Below, in pieces: positions 33,213-45,749 of a stretch of 64,000 bases of DNA; positions within the stretch are counted from its first letter, which is position 1; every line of letters starts with the position of its first letter. Under the pieces are notes generated by a model. It had not been told where the DNA came from and did not search any database. It worked only from the letters and a program-made list of their open reading frames with translations. The DNA comes from Thereva unica (Eukaryota; Arthropoda; Insecta; Diptera; Therevidae), in contig OX465282.1 of assembly GCA_949987705.1 (NCBI GenBank), positions 92,678,070-92,742,069 on the forward strand, given 5' to 3'. The translations under genes and the position numbers were made by a program.

Positions 33213-35200
33213 TTTTTTTTATATGGCAAAACCAAGCTTGTCGTTCAGTTCATGGTGCAATGTCTAGTAGTAAGCTTGGTTTGAGGAATAGAGCAGAATA
33301 AGAAAGGTAAGAAGGGTTTGGAGGGTGTAGAAAAAAATGACGATGAACCTCACGTTTGAACTCTAAGGTGTTGTACGAGTTCGGAAATACTGACTGCGGG
33401 AGATTATTCCACAGTGGAATTGTTCTATTCATAAGCGAACTTCGAATTGTGCGCGAACGGGGGCTGTAAGGTATGGGGGTGAGCCGAGCGGGCTAGTCTT
33501 GTATTGCTGAAAAATATTGCTGTGCAGGCAGGTGGTCCTGAATTTCAGTGGAACAGTCGCTATGGTAATAGCTATAAAGTATGAAGAGGGTTGCTACATT
33601 CCTACGGTGGCTTGAGGTGTCTATGGAGGCGCGAAGAGGGCCATCACCAATGAGTTTGAGGGTACGATTTTGCACCTTGTCAAGGCAAGCCAAGACGGTT
33701 TTTGGGGGGCCTGCCCAGATATACGAGTTGTATTCGAGGCGGGGCCGAATGTAGGATTTGTAGATTGTAGCCTAGGCGGCTGGCTGGAGGAGGAACTTGC
33801 ATCTCTTTAGAAATCCAAGGCATTGGGAGGCTTGTTCGGCGATTTGGAATATGTAATCATTCAATCACAAATCCTCCATTAAAGTTACCCCTAGAATGTT
33901 GAGTCAGCCGCTGAATTCTCTTTATCAACTGCTTGTCTTATATTGTCGAAGGAGTACGAGCGAAGCAGTGAAGTGGGTTGGAATGGATTGAGAGCGGATC
34001 ACTAAAGAGGATTAGAAAAAGTGCGGGTGAGAGAATTGACCCCTAGGAAACTCCGGCCGAAACGGCATGGGGGTTGGATTCGACTCCATCCAATACCACC
34101 TTGATTCAACGGCCTGAAAGAAAGCTCTAAATCCAGTTCCTAAGAACTAAGTGTATACCAATATCTGGGAGTTTGGCCAACAGAACAGGGTGCCATACGT
34201 TGTCAAAAGCCTTTGAGATATCTAGAGCAACCAGACCAGACTCACCAAAGTTGTGAATGCTTTGGTTGATACGCTCGGTTAAACACGCTCGCAGATCGCG
34301 AGTAGCCCGTTTTGGTCTAAAGCCGTATTGCCTATCGTGTATTATTTGGTTGGATTCTAGATATTTCATCAGCTTTTTATTGATTAACAGAAGTAATTGC
34401 TATTGGGTCGCTGGCTTCACCTTTTTTGGGATTGGCTGAACATGAGCTAGTTTCCAAGAGTCGAGATACACTCCAAAGAAGTAAGACAGGGCAAAAAGTT
34501 TACGCAGGGGTTTAGCCAAAGGTGAGCCACATTTTTTAAGTACCAAAGGGGGAATTTTGTAGGGGCCACTTGATAAATTGATGTCGAGTTCTTTGAGGCA
34601 CCTAAATACCTCGCGAGTCCTGAAGTGAGCCCCGTCCATTGAGTGGGTGGTATACTCGAGAGGGGGTGACATAACAGCATCGGGTAAAGAAGAATTTGTG
34701 GCGAACAAAGAGGTTATCAATTCCTTGTTGTGAATAAAAGGAGGTGTTGTGGAGGAAGTAAAATTCTTCTTGATGGCAGCTACCAAGGACCAGAAGTTTT
34801 TACTGCCTGTAGTGGAGTTAAGAATCCTACTTCTCAATTTATCATCTGATTATGATTTGACTTTCCTGACAATGGAATTACAGGAGTTCCTCCATTTGAT
34901 GTACTCACGACGAAGTGGCTCGTCAGGCGAACGTCTGTATGTTCTATAGGCGGCTTCTTTAGCTTTGATTGCGTTCATACATTCCCCATTGATCCATCTG
35001 TACGGCCTAGGCTTCATAGATTTGGTAGAGTACCTACCCGCTCGTATAATTTTGGTGACACAGAGGGCAGCATAGTTCGCATTGGCATTACGGAAACACA
35101 TATCCCAGTCAGTGACTTGGAGGAAGCGAATAAGACCCAACCAGTTGGCTTTCCCGTAGTGCCAAACAGTTCTTTTAGGAGGGCTCTATTAAACATCTCT
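33213..35200 (-). pseudogene. Non-LTR retrotransposon (family N1, copy 2), 5' truncated
   Basis: The 3' end is at the left (poly-T 33213-33220 on plus). From right to left: LTDWDMCFRNANANYAALCV-like linker, RWINGECMNAIKAKEAAYR (about 35000), NSTTGSKNFWSLVAAIKK, LDINLSSGPYKIPPLVLKKC, FALSYFFGVYLDSWKLAHVQ, RQYGFRPKRATRDLRACL, GLVALDISKAFDNVWHPVLL (motif A), AGVS-stop-GSILSPALFL (motif B damaged), and a deletion that removes the FADD catalytic motif and leaves SYSFDNIRQ. The C-terminal RTIPLWNNLPQSVFPNSYNT lies at 33360-33432. Clearly inactive. Confidence 0.85.
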
Positions 35201-37204
35201 TAGTTCAATACATAAACCTTCTAAAACCCGACTGCGTTTTGTCTGGCACATATGTCGTAGGAAGAGAGCAGGCAAACACATTAACGAAACCTCCTAAAAT
35301 TATTCCGACAGCTAAATGTCTTCTACAAAATGTTATTGAACTTCTCTTAGATCTAACAGAGCCGAAGTGAGTCTATTTTGGATATCATGAGTTTGCACAT
35401 TTTTAATGAAAAACGTGATTCCTTGCAGAGATAGGAGGCTGTCAGTGTAGCTTGATTATATCTATAGTATATGTAGATACAATAAGGGCTAAGCACGATA
35501 AACCCATCCTGTCAAGCAATGGTATTTTAAACCCGTTTTTGGTTTGTCTAAAACAGAATGTTATATGAATTTAAAAATATTAGATAACTTTGAAACTAAA
35601 CGTTGAAGAAAAAACGACAAAATTCCACCCCCGCACCAGGCACCACATGTTGGTCCTTCCACATCCCCTCACGCAAATCTACAAATCGATACAAGGAAAA
35701 CCTGCAGCCGACGGTGCATATACATCGTCGTCTACCCGTGACGATACCCAGCCGTGAATATTGCTATAAAATGGACAGCCATACAATATTTTCAGCTATA
35801 CTAGAACGTCCATTGGATATACCCATCCAGCCAAACATTCATACCATATAAGAGCGTTCGTAGGAGCATAGATTGGAGTGCCGTGCCATCCGAACGGAAT
35901 GGAGTTACAACACGAGCTTTTTCCGTTGGACAGGATAAGGATGAGCCACGAAGAGCTTTTACGCTATATCACAGTATTGTAGTACACATCTGGAGTAGAT
36001 GTGGCGTGGTTCATTCACACGCGCTGCTCAGGGACGAAATTAGGGGTAGTCGAGAATCTGTCCAGGATCCCAGCCATGTAAGGACAAGAGCTTCAACTTT
36101 TCAAGTGTAGGCTAAAAACCAGCCAATTACAAAAGGTGTGAGCGTGTGTGTTTTGATTTTGGTTGTTACACATTCGCTTTTCCATATATAGCGATGTGTG
36201 TATAGTATGTATACATGATATTGTTGATTGATGATGGTATGCTCGTCTCCGTTTTGAAGGGATGCTTTGAATTTTTAATGGGGCAAGTGTTCAACTTTCT
36301 TGTACGAGATTTTCAGCAATCGTGTTAGATTTTGCCAAAATACCGCATGAGTGATACTTGGAGAAAGAAAATTCCGGTTTATTTAAATCGATTGTGTATC
36401 CAAGGAAGTGTGTTCTTTTTTTCTGGCTCATCTTCTTCTTCCTCTTAAGGTTGGGATTTTTCATTATGGATTTGAATACAAATTCTCTTTTTAAGCAAGA
36501 GGGACTTGCTTACCGTAATAACAATTTGTTCTACAAGTAGCGATATAAACCATAATTTGGATTTTTGTTGGCTATGAATACAAATTAGATTTGTTACATA
36601 TTATATATGTATACATATATGTGTGTATGTTATGTATAAAAACTACTTGAGGTTCCTTCATGCTTATGATCCTTGGACATTATCTGAGAGAATATATAAA
36701 TCATTTGAAATAATTTGATGATAAGAGGATTAAAAGTAGAATGAGGGGACATGTAGTAAGATGAATTTAGATTGAGTGCTTTGCATATATTTACGCAATA
36801 TATTATTAAGGGAGCCAAGTTCACGGCAGCTTTTAAAAGATGAATTGCTGTGGGAATAATGTTAATGGAGAAAATTTCAGTTTATGTCACTTAGGAATAA
36901 AAATGCGAATTATTAAGAGAATGTTGTACATAAATAAATTTCAAATCGATAAGATGTATTGTTATAAAATTAAAGTTTTGACTAAAGAAGGACGCCTCTT
37001 AAAATTTGCAAAACCCGCAGGATAAAAGTTGACGGAAATCATCACGGCACAGCAAACTATTGCTGGACACTATTTAAAGGTTTTGGATATGTTAACAAAG
37101 GCATCTCCACACCCACGCCGTGAATTCATGGCCAGAATTTATACAGTACCCACTCAGAACAGAAAACAAGGAGCGAACTAGACTCACGGCGTGAGTGTGG
37201 AGCT
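35201..37204. other. Unassigned 2 kb, no gene recognised
   Basis: Frames of 75-82 codons at 35603-35851 and 35883-36110 have no recognisable domain. A (TATG/TATA)n tract is at 36600-36640. No repeat family in this window matches. Confidence 0.4.
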
Positions 37205-37815
37205 GGCTTAACGGCTGACTCAACTCTTAACATCCTAGGGCTAACTTTAAGGCGTCCATTACATGCACATGCAAGCGTCAATCAATTCCATCAGTCGCGA
37301 TTTGTGAGAATCAAAATATTCAGATAATTTCATGAATCATCACCTTAGACGGTAGATTTTCCGTCAGTCATAGCAATAACTGTGCTAAACTGATAGCAAA
37401 ACCTATCGTTTATTGGACCCCTAACGGAGGATCTGCGATGGAATGATTACATATTCCAAATCGCCCCACCACAAGCCTCCCAATGCCTTGGATTTCTTAA
37501 GAGATGCAAGTTCCTCCTCCAGCCAGCCGACCTGGCTACAATCTACAAATATTAAATGCAAAATCGTGGCATCAAGTCATCCTTTAAGCCAACAGAGGAA
37601 TTCAGAACCTCATACCTACACGGCAATATTTTTCCCACAACACAAGACTAGTCCGCTCGGTTCGCCCCCATATCATTAGGCCCAACCCCCTTGGACACAA
37701 TACGCTCTAGACGCTCGTTTATGAATTAAATAACTCGATTGTGGAATAATATCCTACAGTCAGTAGGTCTTACCGCAGAGAACTTACCGAGCAGGCTCAT
37801 CTTCACTCATACGAG
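37205..37815 (+). pseudogene. N1-family RT C-terminal fragment (copy 3)
   Basis: LNILGLTL-like words at 37220, then in mixed frames WNDYIFQIAPPQASQCLGFL, RRCKFLLQPADLATIYKY, NPNSSSY-like, ARLDALVYELNNSIVEYPTV corresponding to SLNILGITLSEDLRWNNHIF, SQCLGFLKRCKFLLQPSARA and TRLWNNLPQSIFPNSYNI of the copy at 59195-61003. Heavily decayed; plus strand, opposite to the neighbouring N1 and N2 copies. Confidence 0.65.
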
Positions 37816-38630
37816 CTAGATGCCCTGCCACCGGAGCCTACCGAGCTTTATTTTCTTCACAACATCTATGTCGCGATAGCGCTCGTATATCTCGTCATTG
37901 TAGAGTCTCCGGAATCGTCCTTCCTCACATACGGGGCCAACAATCCTCCGAAGTATTTTCCTCTCCAACACGCCCAAGAGGTTTGAGTGCTTTTTGCTAA
38001 GCACCCACGTTTCGGATGCATATGTGAGAACGGGTAAGACCATCGTCTTATATAGTAAAAGTTTAGACGTTATGGTTAGATATTTGGATTTGAAGAGCCT
38101 TGACAGACTATAGTAGGCTTTGTTGGCTTTTAGCAGTCGTGCGCGTATTTCTGGTTCCATGCTATTGTCGGCTGCTACTATTGACCCAAGGTAGGTAAAT
38201 GATTTTACCACGTCAAACTCGTGTTCCTCTACCTTGATTGTGGGACCAATGTTTGGTGTTCTTCCAGACGAGGCCACCATGTACTTTGTTTTGCTTTCGT
38301 TAATGTGCAGTCCCAGATTTCCTGCTGCTTGCTCAATCTGAGCGAAAGCTTCTTGTACAGCTGTTGTTGTTCTTCCAATGATGTCAATGTCGTCTGCGTA
38401 AGCCAGTAATTGGGTGGACTTGTGGAGGATTGTACCCCTTGATGTCACGCCCGAATCTCGGATCACTTTCTCCAACGCCAGGTTGAAAAGGAGGCAGGCC
38501 AGACCGTCCCCTTGTCGGAGTCCATTATGGTCAACCATTCGGGATGCCGAATTCTCTCATGGCTTTGTAGAGTTCTACTCTGGCTGTGCTATCATAGGCG
38601 GCTTTAAAGTATATGAAGAGGTGTTGAATC

Positions 38631-39034
38631 GAGTTTTATAATAATAAAAATTGGAGAACGATGATTTTTTAGATTAATTATAAATTTTTTTAATTATTAA
38701 TATGAATATTTATATTTTTTAAAATGAAAATAATTCAATATTATGTGAACTTTCATAATTTAAATTAAAAATAATGCAAAATAAACTTGCAAAAAAATAT
38801 TCTTCGAATTCAGGCTTAATTCATCCAAGTAGTTTCCCAAACTGCAATACACACAGTGCAACTAGTTGCCCAAACTCTAGGCCCCGCCCCCATAAAATTA
38901 AAAGATTTTGATTTATCCCAACTGAAACCCCAACTGTCAAATCAGTTTGCCAACTGCCCCACACACGATGAGATTCAGTGACAACACAACTCAGTTTGGG
39001 CAACTAGTTGGCACGTGGATGGGCCCCATAATGG
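38631..39034. mobile_element. AT-rich plus inverted-repeat insertion in the N2 element
   Basis: 38631-38775 is the inverse of 43735-43900. 38823-39026 is bounded by CATCCAAGTAGTTTCCCAAA and the inverted GTTTGGGCAACTAGTTGG with CACGTGGATG, an imperfect terminal inverted repeat. A related right end is at 44018-44055. The insertion separates the RT fingers from motif A of the N2 copy. Confidence 0.65.
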
Positions 39035-39853
39035 GATTATATTTGGATTTGAAGAGGGGCCTGCTGCCTCCTAAGCGTTCGGTCAACTGCCTCACTTATC
39101 CTAGATAGTAATATATGGGACAATATTTTGCCCACAGTAGATAATAAACAGATACCCTTCCGTCCATGCTATTTCTAGGATTTGCTGAAGCGCATCTGCT
39201 ATGAGGCTTGAGTCGGCTTTCAACAATTCTGGCGGGATGCCATCTTTCCCAGCTGCTTTACCATTGGCCATCGCATGAATTGCGGTTACTATTTCCGTCT
39301 TGGATGGGGCCCGAGTGGCGATTCTTATTGTCTGTGCATTGTTGCTGTTTTCCTGAGGTTCCTGTGTAAGTGTACCATTCAGGGCGGCGAAGAAGTAATC
39401 TCTCCATCTTTGGAGTTGCTCCTAGTCGCTGCACAGCAGCCTTCCATCCGCACTCTTAACGGCATGCTTTTTAGTAGAGTGCTTTCCCGAGAGCTGTTTA
39501 GTGATTTGGTACAGCACCTTACTGTTGCCTGTGTTTGCCGCGTTTTCCGCTTTTTCTGCGAGCTCATTTATCTGCTGCCTTTTATCACGCCGGACACTTC
39601 TCTTAACCTCCCGATGTAATTGGGAGTATTCCCGTTCTAGTTGGTGACGTCTTTCCGGGTCGTTTGTAGAGTTTACGTTATTTTTTAGGGCCCTTCTGCC
39701 TTCTATTTTATGCCAGGTTGTGTCCGAGATCCAGTGTTGCTGGTTTCTTTGGACATAACCGATGCTCGTTTCCGCAGCCGTCAATATCGCGCGCTTTGTC
39801 GTACTCCACAATTCTTCAATATTTGCGTCGTCAGAAACGGTTTTCTGGGAGTC

Positions 39854-40208
39854 AATTCTGGTTCGGTGCAGTGAAAACGTGAAAAAAAGTTTACACTTGA
39901 CGTTTTACACACCTTTTTTCACTTTATCACTGCACTCAACCTGAAAAAGCGATTCTCGTTGCATTCGTGTAAACTTAATGCTGAATAAAGGCTGAATTGA
40001 ATTTTTATACTAGCAAGTGACAGTTTATCAAATCTAGTAGGTACATATCTAAAGTGTAAACTTTTCACGACTTCACTCTAAATTTCACGGTGTAAAAATT
40101 TTTTGATCGTGCAAAGTTTTTGACAGTGGTTTGCACGGTATAAGAATCGCAAACAAAGGTGCAAACGTGTAAAGTGTTTTCACGTTTTCACTGCACCGAA
40201 CCAGAATT
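39854..40208. mobile_element. MITE with perfect 28-bp terminal repeats in the N2 element
   Basis: AATTCTGGTTCGGTGCAGTG at 39854 continues to a 28-bp repeat whose exact reverse complement ends at 40208. Inside are further inverted words (aagtttacactt, gtgcaaacgtgtaaagtg). AATT may be either the tip of the element or a 4-bp target duplication; AATT is its own reverse complement so the two cannot be told apart here. Confidence 0.8.
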
Positions 40209-41020
40209 GCCCCCCTGGTTTAATAATTCTTGTAGGTTTCCAGCGAATTCCCGCTTTTTAACGCTCTCCCGCAGAAGGTCTACGTTAAACCGTCTACGGG
40301 TTCTAGCATCATGTTGAACGTTTCTGATTGCGGCGATTTTAAGGCGAATAGGTGCTACAACCAAATGGTGGTCGCTTCCAGTATCCGCTCCACTGAAACT
40401 CCTGACATCCTCTAGAATAGTTCTCCATCTGCGGCTGACGGCCACGTGATCTATCTGATTTCTCGTTCTACCATCGGGCGATACCCAGGTCTCTTTGTGT
40501 ATCTTCTTGTGACAAAAGTAAGTTCCACCTACCATGAGTTGGCGGGAACTACAAAAGTCAACGAAAAGCTCACCATTGTTATTGGTAACTTGGCTTAGGC
40601 CTTGGTTTCCAATTGTGTGTTCAAGGCCTTTGCTGTCACGGCCGATCTGTGCGTTTAAGTCACCCATTAAAACAATGATGTCTCCCCTTGGAATAAAGCG
40701 AAAAACCTCATTCAGTCGCATATAAAACTCGTCCTTGATGTCATCTTCTGCGTCTTCAGTTGGAGCATAGCATTGGACTACCGTAGTACTTCTTAGTCTG
40801 GTACGCAGGCGCACGGTAATAATCCTCTCAGAAACTGGTGACCAGCTAATGAGGCTGGACCTGGCTTCTTTGGTGAGTATTACGCCAACGCCACTTCTAC
40901 GGCTTTCAGTTTCGTTTCTACCAGAATATAGAAGAACTCACCGTTTGGGCAGATATGTTCCCCCGCATCGGGCCATCTGGTTTCGCTAAGTCCGAGGTCT
41001 TTGTTAGCCGTTCACCCCCC

Positions 41021-41261
41021 AAAGTTAATATATAAATTAGTAATATTAATTACAGATATATTTGAAATTAACTTTTATATTTCATTTAATATCATTTACT
41101 TTTTACTCGTTTTTCCAAGTTAAAGTATTATGTACATTCACAAATGTTGTACCTAGTCGTATCCCTCATTTACTTCGCACATCTTCCGTAATTATGTTGG
41201 TTACATTAAGGTTGAATAGTAGGCAAATTTGCTTCCAATTCGCTTCTCCACATTCCGGGAT
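41021..41261. other. No feature seen
   Basis: AT-rich non-coding DNA. Confidence 0.35.
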
Positions 41262-41755
41262 GAATATTCAGCCTTATTCTCGTTGTCGAATAACCCAAGT
41301 GAAATTTGTCGTCACTTTGATTGTTGTATTCTCGTTGGCGAGTGACGGGGCTATGAGGAACGTTTTGAAAGAAATACATTTTCATTTGACAATTGAGTCT
41401 GGCATACTTAACAGTGTGACGTTTGTTGTGAAAAGGTGTAAGAATTTGAAGAAATAAATAAATAAAATGAGTTAATTTGTGTCGTGGTTTTCGGATGTTA
41501 ATTTTCTATAATTTTTTAAGGAATAGACAATCAAAATAATTTTTGTTTACCTTTCTTCAACTTCCATTTTGCTAGAGATAGAATTGTCGATACCTTCAAA
41601 CGTATCGACAAAATTGTCACTTGACACTTGCACCTAGTGACAATTAGAATTCGACGTTTGTCGATATAGATGCCAGATTGACAATGAGAATACCAATTAA
41701 GGGTCGAAGTGACAACTGTCACGGCACTCGACAACGATAATAAGGCTGAGTATTA
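41262..41755. mobile_element. Inverted-repeat element (about 490 bp)
   Basis: AATATTCAGCCTTATTCTCG at 41263 and the inverse (CGATAATAAGGCTGAGTATT, ending about 41754) form an imperfect terminal repeat of about 27 bp including GTTGTCGA. The interior has additional inverted words around 'tgtcactt'. The 131-codon frame at 41062-41457 crosses the left border and is not credible as a gene. Confidence 0.6.
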
Positions 41756-42221
41756 TTTTTATCTTCCCAGTCAACGTATCAATCTTCATAGATTCAGCAT
41801 AAAACCGTAGTTAATTATGCAGCGCGACGCAGGCTATAACAATTTGTTCAACATTTTCGGAAAACATATTTATTGTCGTTAACAAAATTCTCCACCTTTA
41901 TACAAGAATACCGAAAGATTTCTCTATAACTCGTCTAGCTGTTGAAAGCCTTTTGTTGAAAACCTCTTAATCGTAGAAGATTTTGTCCAGGATAAGGGCG
42001 CATTAAATTACTTGTCAATTACTCCTACGAAGTAATAGGCAATTTTGTAGTTGTTCCCGGTAAGATTTTGGGTTCTGGGATATCCAAATTATTGCTGAGA
42101 AGCCGTTTTCCAAAACTGCTTCCTTGGAAAATGTCTGCAAATAGATTTGTTTTTTTTTGTTTTTTTTTTTTTTTTTATGTGACACACTAGAGACTTAGGG
42201 AAGGCCCCTTTGTACTGTCGA
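41756..42221. other. No feature seen; ends in poly-T runs
   Basis: AT-rich; the T-runs at 42150-42176 precede the SINE. Confidence 0.35.
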
Positions 42222-42650
42222 CCATTTTTTTTTTTTTTTTTTTAATGTCGAACAGCAGCTCTAGTCGGAAGATAGAGAGAGAAGTGAAGGAAAGAACTGT
42301 TACAACCTAGCTGCGGTATTTTATTTCACCTACTCCCAACCATTTTGCAACTCTGACATCGGGGCATCGAGAACAACTCGCTGGAGTGTTATGCCTCCTG
42401 AAACGAGTTGAAATGTCATCAACCAACCGATGACATGCGCTTGGTGGAGCGGGGAAGAACTAGTGAAGGCTATGACAGAAGGAATCAGGAATGCAAAGAG
42501 GGAAGAAGAAAGAAGGAAAGTTATGTAGGTGGGAAATTGGGAAAGGCTAGGACCGTGGCACCGCCAGGAATCGAACCCGGGACCTCTGGGATAGTAGTCA
42601 GGCGCCTTACCCCTAGACTACCGAGGCCCTAGACTACCGAGGCCCAAGTA
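42222..42650 (-). repeat. tRNA-derived SINE (second family, copy 1)
   Basis: On the minus strand the element starts at about 42650 with a tRNA-like head: GGTAGTCTAGGGGTAAGG (box A) and GGTTCGATTCC (box B, a perfect match to consensus, near 42568), then a roughly 330-bp body, and ends in poly-A (poly-T on plus, 42222-42242). The first 17 bp of the head (CTAGACTACCGAGGCCC on plus) are tandemly duplicated. A second copy is at 52255-52610. The head is tRNA-like but the acceptor stem is imperfect. Confidence 0.82.
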
Positions 42651-43009
42651 TTACTATAATAGTTCTTTTTTGTTAATTGCTGGAAAAAATATTCCTCCAT
42701 CACTTTGCCTGCCATATGCATCCAAAAATTTAAAAATATACCGTGCATTTGATACTGCCATTAACACTATACTAAAAAAATTGTAATTAAAAAATTGACT
42801 CCCAGGTTTCAGTGGACATTGCTCCAATGCAATATGGCATATTCCACATACTAAAAAAATCTCTAGAAATTTGTTCCAGCTCGTCTTTGTTTAGCTCAGA
42901 AACGTAACCTGGTGACAAAACATTTCCAAATAAATGACCAAGTTTCAATTATGATTAAAATATTGTCTTCAATTATTTATTTTCATAAAAAAAATTTATC
43001 ATTCACATG
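42651..43009. other. No feature seen
   Basis: AT-rich, non-coding. Confidence 0.35.
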
Positions 43010-43414
43010 CCCTCTTGAGATGGCTGCTATGGACCAAACGCCTGCTTTTCTATTGAAATTTTGCTATAAACCTCACGGAGCCCGAGACCTTTCCTTCAGA
43101 TATGAATTTTACACAGATGAAATGCCTCAAAGAACATGGGTCTTGCGTCGGCCGCCATGAATCGGTATATTGAGTCTACTACATTGCTTATTGTATTCTA
43201 CTTATCATACCCTTTAATTTGATACCCATTTTGATAGGGTTGTGAAGAAAGTGGTAATCCGGCCTCTTTAGACGGCCGCCATGGATCTAAAGATATATTT
43301 TGTATACTACATTGCTTATTGTATTCTACTTATCATACCCTTTCATTTGATACCCATGTCGAGGTGGTTGTGAAGAAAGTGGTACACCGCCCTCTTGAGA
43401 CGGCCGCCATGGAT
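43010..43414 (-). repeat. 'ATGGCGG' interspersed repeat, inverted copy
   Basis: Three modules with 'gccgccatggat' and 'cttatcataccctttcatttgatacccatgt' appear, the reverse complement of the plus-oriented copies at 15640 and 53100. Module spacing about 115-120 bp. The copy is cut by the MITE at 43415. Confidence 0.7.
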
Positions 43415-43561
43415 CATTTTAGTTTCAATAGCGTCATGGCCTACCTATTGTTTGACAGCTGCGTAAATTTGAAATTTTCATTAAATGTAATGATTCAATT
43501 TAATGACAATTTTACATTTGTCAAACAATAGGTAGTCCATGAAGCTATTGAAACTAAAATG
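43415..43561. mobile_element. Hairpin MITE (147 bp)
   Basis: CATTTTAGTTTCAATAGCGT at the left and its near-perfect inverse at the right; pairing runs through CTACCTATTGTTTGACA and extends imperfectly to the centre, so the whole element folds into one hairpin. It lies inside the ATGGCGG repeat. Confidence 0.8.
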
Positions 43562-44477
43562 AAGTGAAAATTCCTAAAATTACCATTTTTTTGTTTTTTC
43601 AGGCAATTTTTTTAATTTTTCTCTCCGTAAGAACCATCCTCGTACTTCAACGAATATTCAAAAAAAAAATTAGTCCAATAGGTCCAGCCGTTCTCGAGTT
43701 TTGCGCTTACCAACACATTTAGCGATTCATTTTTATATTATAGATTACGAAAGTTCACGTAATATTAAATTATTTTCATAATTTATATGTTTAGAGTTTA
43801 ATTTATATTTTAAAACCATACAAATATTTATATTAATAATTAAAAAATTTATAATTAATATAAAAAATCATCACTATCCATTTTTTATAATTATAAAACT
43901 TAATCATGGGTTTTCTACAATTTTATTTAACGTTCAAATAGCCTATAAAATACTGAATTGACAGTTGAAGTATCAACTCAGTTGAAGCGTTTGTGGCAAA
44001 ACACCAACTCTTTACACAACTCAGTTTGGGCAACTAGTTGGCCTGTGGATGGTCCCCATACAAAAAAATGGCACCAAAAACTATTCCTGCCTCGCTCCCA
44101 AGTTAAATCCCAATGAACTGTAATCGTCAGCGCATGTCAGCGATATAAACATAATTAGAAAAAAATAGACAGGCATAGTTTTCGTTCTTCTGTCTCACTC
44201 TTGAGCTATTTTGAAAACTTCGTTAAACAGGGGAAATAACCGTCACAGTTTTGAGATAAATACATTTATTTAATGGAAAAACTGCTGGTAAATAAAAATG
44301 AGTGATGGAAATATATTTCTATTAATTATTACAGACATTTTATCACTTATTTCCTCTTAATTTCGAAAAAAAAATTTTTGTTTACGTAAAAAAGGTTTTC
44401 TATATCTGGCGAAAAATGGTGGTGCCATTCAGCATTGTCAATCAGCAGTCCATTCCTATATGTCAGTGGGATTAACC
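43562..44477. repeat. Repeat remnants
   Basis: 43680-43742 carries 'ccgttctcgagttttgcgctt' and 'gattcatttttatattatagat', a typical 3' end of an unidentified interspersed repeat. 43735-43900 is the inverse of 38631-38775, and 44018-44062 repeats CACAACTCAGTTTGGGCAAC seen at 38988. No coding potential. Confidence 0.5.
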
Positions 44478-44669
44478 AACTTCCAACACTTCGACAAGTT
44501 TTACTTCGCTATCACCACATTAAATAAATCAAAAATGTAAAAGATTCTGCGCATATGCTCATTCAAGAAGTCATGGAGGTGTGGAGCAAATGTGGTATTC
44601 CGACCAGACAACCAAATCACTGCGTTAAAAAACTTATTAAAATTCATAAGAACTAGCTGCTTTTAAAAA

Positions 44670-45749
44670 CTAGTTGGGATGTGAGTTCGACCCTTTCGGT
44701 CCACACGATCAACTTCCCAGTATGATGGAAGGAAGCTCTTTGAAATAACGATAAGAATGGTAAATCCGCAAGGCTTTTCTAAAGAACTTTTTTTTTGTTG
44801 AACAGTAGCAAACAAACATGTCCCTGGCACTTCGTTCGCTACACTATAAAGTGAATTCATTTTGAGCGTGTTGACGCGCTGATGATAAACTGCAATGGTA
44901 AAAACTTCATTTTCAATTCGAACGATTTCAGGAGATAGTACCAAAATTAATCAATGTAACGGATTTGTCAAACTTGTCCGAAAAGGCCAAACTGTAATCA
45001 CTGGAAATCCCGCGATGAACTCAATTCCCAAAACTGTAGGACATGGAAAGCAATCCGCCGTTCAAATAGTTCTGAACTAAAGTTTGGAAATTTCGTCATG
45101 TTTGTAATGGTTAACGTATTTGTTGAATGGTTTTTAAAGAAAACTCGGATTTTGATAAGTGATGACTCTTTGGGAAGCTATTGCTCGGCTGAATCCATAA
45201 AAGTGAACTTCATTTTGAACGGGTGTCATTCCAACGCTTCGATCGGCACCTCAATGAAGTCAATATCATTTTTGGTTTGCGTTCTATCGAGCATGTACAA
45301 AAATCACTTACGCCCTTTAAACATAGATACCGCTCGATCGAATTTTATGAAAATCTTTTCAAACTGTACTTTCGGTAATACGCTACGATCGGCACCTCAA
45401 AGAAGTCGGTATCATGGTTGGTTCGTGCTATATCGTGCAGGTACAAAAATCACTTACGTCGCTTAAACAAAAAAAACGGCTGGACCGAATTTCATGAAAA
45501 TATTTTCAGATCATATTTCGGTTAATACGCTTCGAACGGCACCTCAACGAAGTCGATATCAGTTTTGGTTCGCGCGATATCGTGCAGGATAAAATGACCA
45601 CATCCGTACCCACACACACACATACACACACACATACTTCCTCCCAATTTTTTGCTTAAAATGCTCCTGGGACCTTGAAAGATGAAAATACGTTGAAATT
45701 TTCGATTTCGATTTTCGGACCGATTACAATAACTTCCTATACTGGGAAG
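44670..45749. mobile_element. 1.08-kb insertion with internal tandem units
   Basis: The transposase-like frame breaks at 44669 and resumes at 45757; TTAAAAA flanks both sides (44663-44669; 45750-45756). The insertion contains AACTTCCCAGTAT (44709) and the inverse ATACTGGGAAGTT (45739-45751), about three diverged units near 45230-45600 with 'cggcacctcaa.gaagtc.at' and 'atcgtgcaggtacaaaaatc', and a (CA)n tract at 45608-45640. No coding region. Class uncertain. Confidence 0.6.

Larger units (their letters stand above)
37816..41020 (-). pseudogene. RTE-like non-LTR retrotransposon (family N2, copy 2), with two insertions
   Basis: Minus strand, right to left. Endonuclease 41020-40209: LLYSGRNETESRRSGVGVIL, ISWSPVSERIITVRLRT, VQCYAPTEDAEDD, IVLMGDLNAQIGRDSKG, SPDGRTRNQIDHVAVSRRW and SGADTGSDHHLVVAP, with the expected catalytic N, D and H residues. 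A MITE (39854-40208) follows. The linker and RT start (39853-39040) contain NQQHWISDTTWHKIEGRRAL and AAGKDGIPPELLKADSSLIA. A second insertion (38631-39034) precedes FKAAYDSTARVELYKAMREF (motif A), GLRQGDGLACLLFNLALE (motif B), LLAYADDIDIIGRT (motif C, YADD intact) and the C-terminal ILRRIVGPVCEEGRFRRLYN and DIDVVKKIKLGRLRWQG. Frames are surprisingly clean outside the insertions. Confidence 0.88.

Noticed and set aside
35603..36110. Possible host coding exons
   Set aside because: Two frames of 75-82 codons without domain or codon bias; kept as unassigned DNA.
41062..41457. 131-codon frame
   Set aside because: Crosses the border of an inverted-repeat element and has no recognisable domain.
42540..42650. 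Functional tRNA gene on the minus strand
   Set aside because: Continues into a SINE body with poly-A and has a second copy with the same body.
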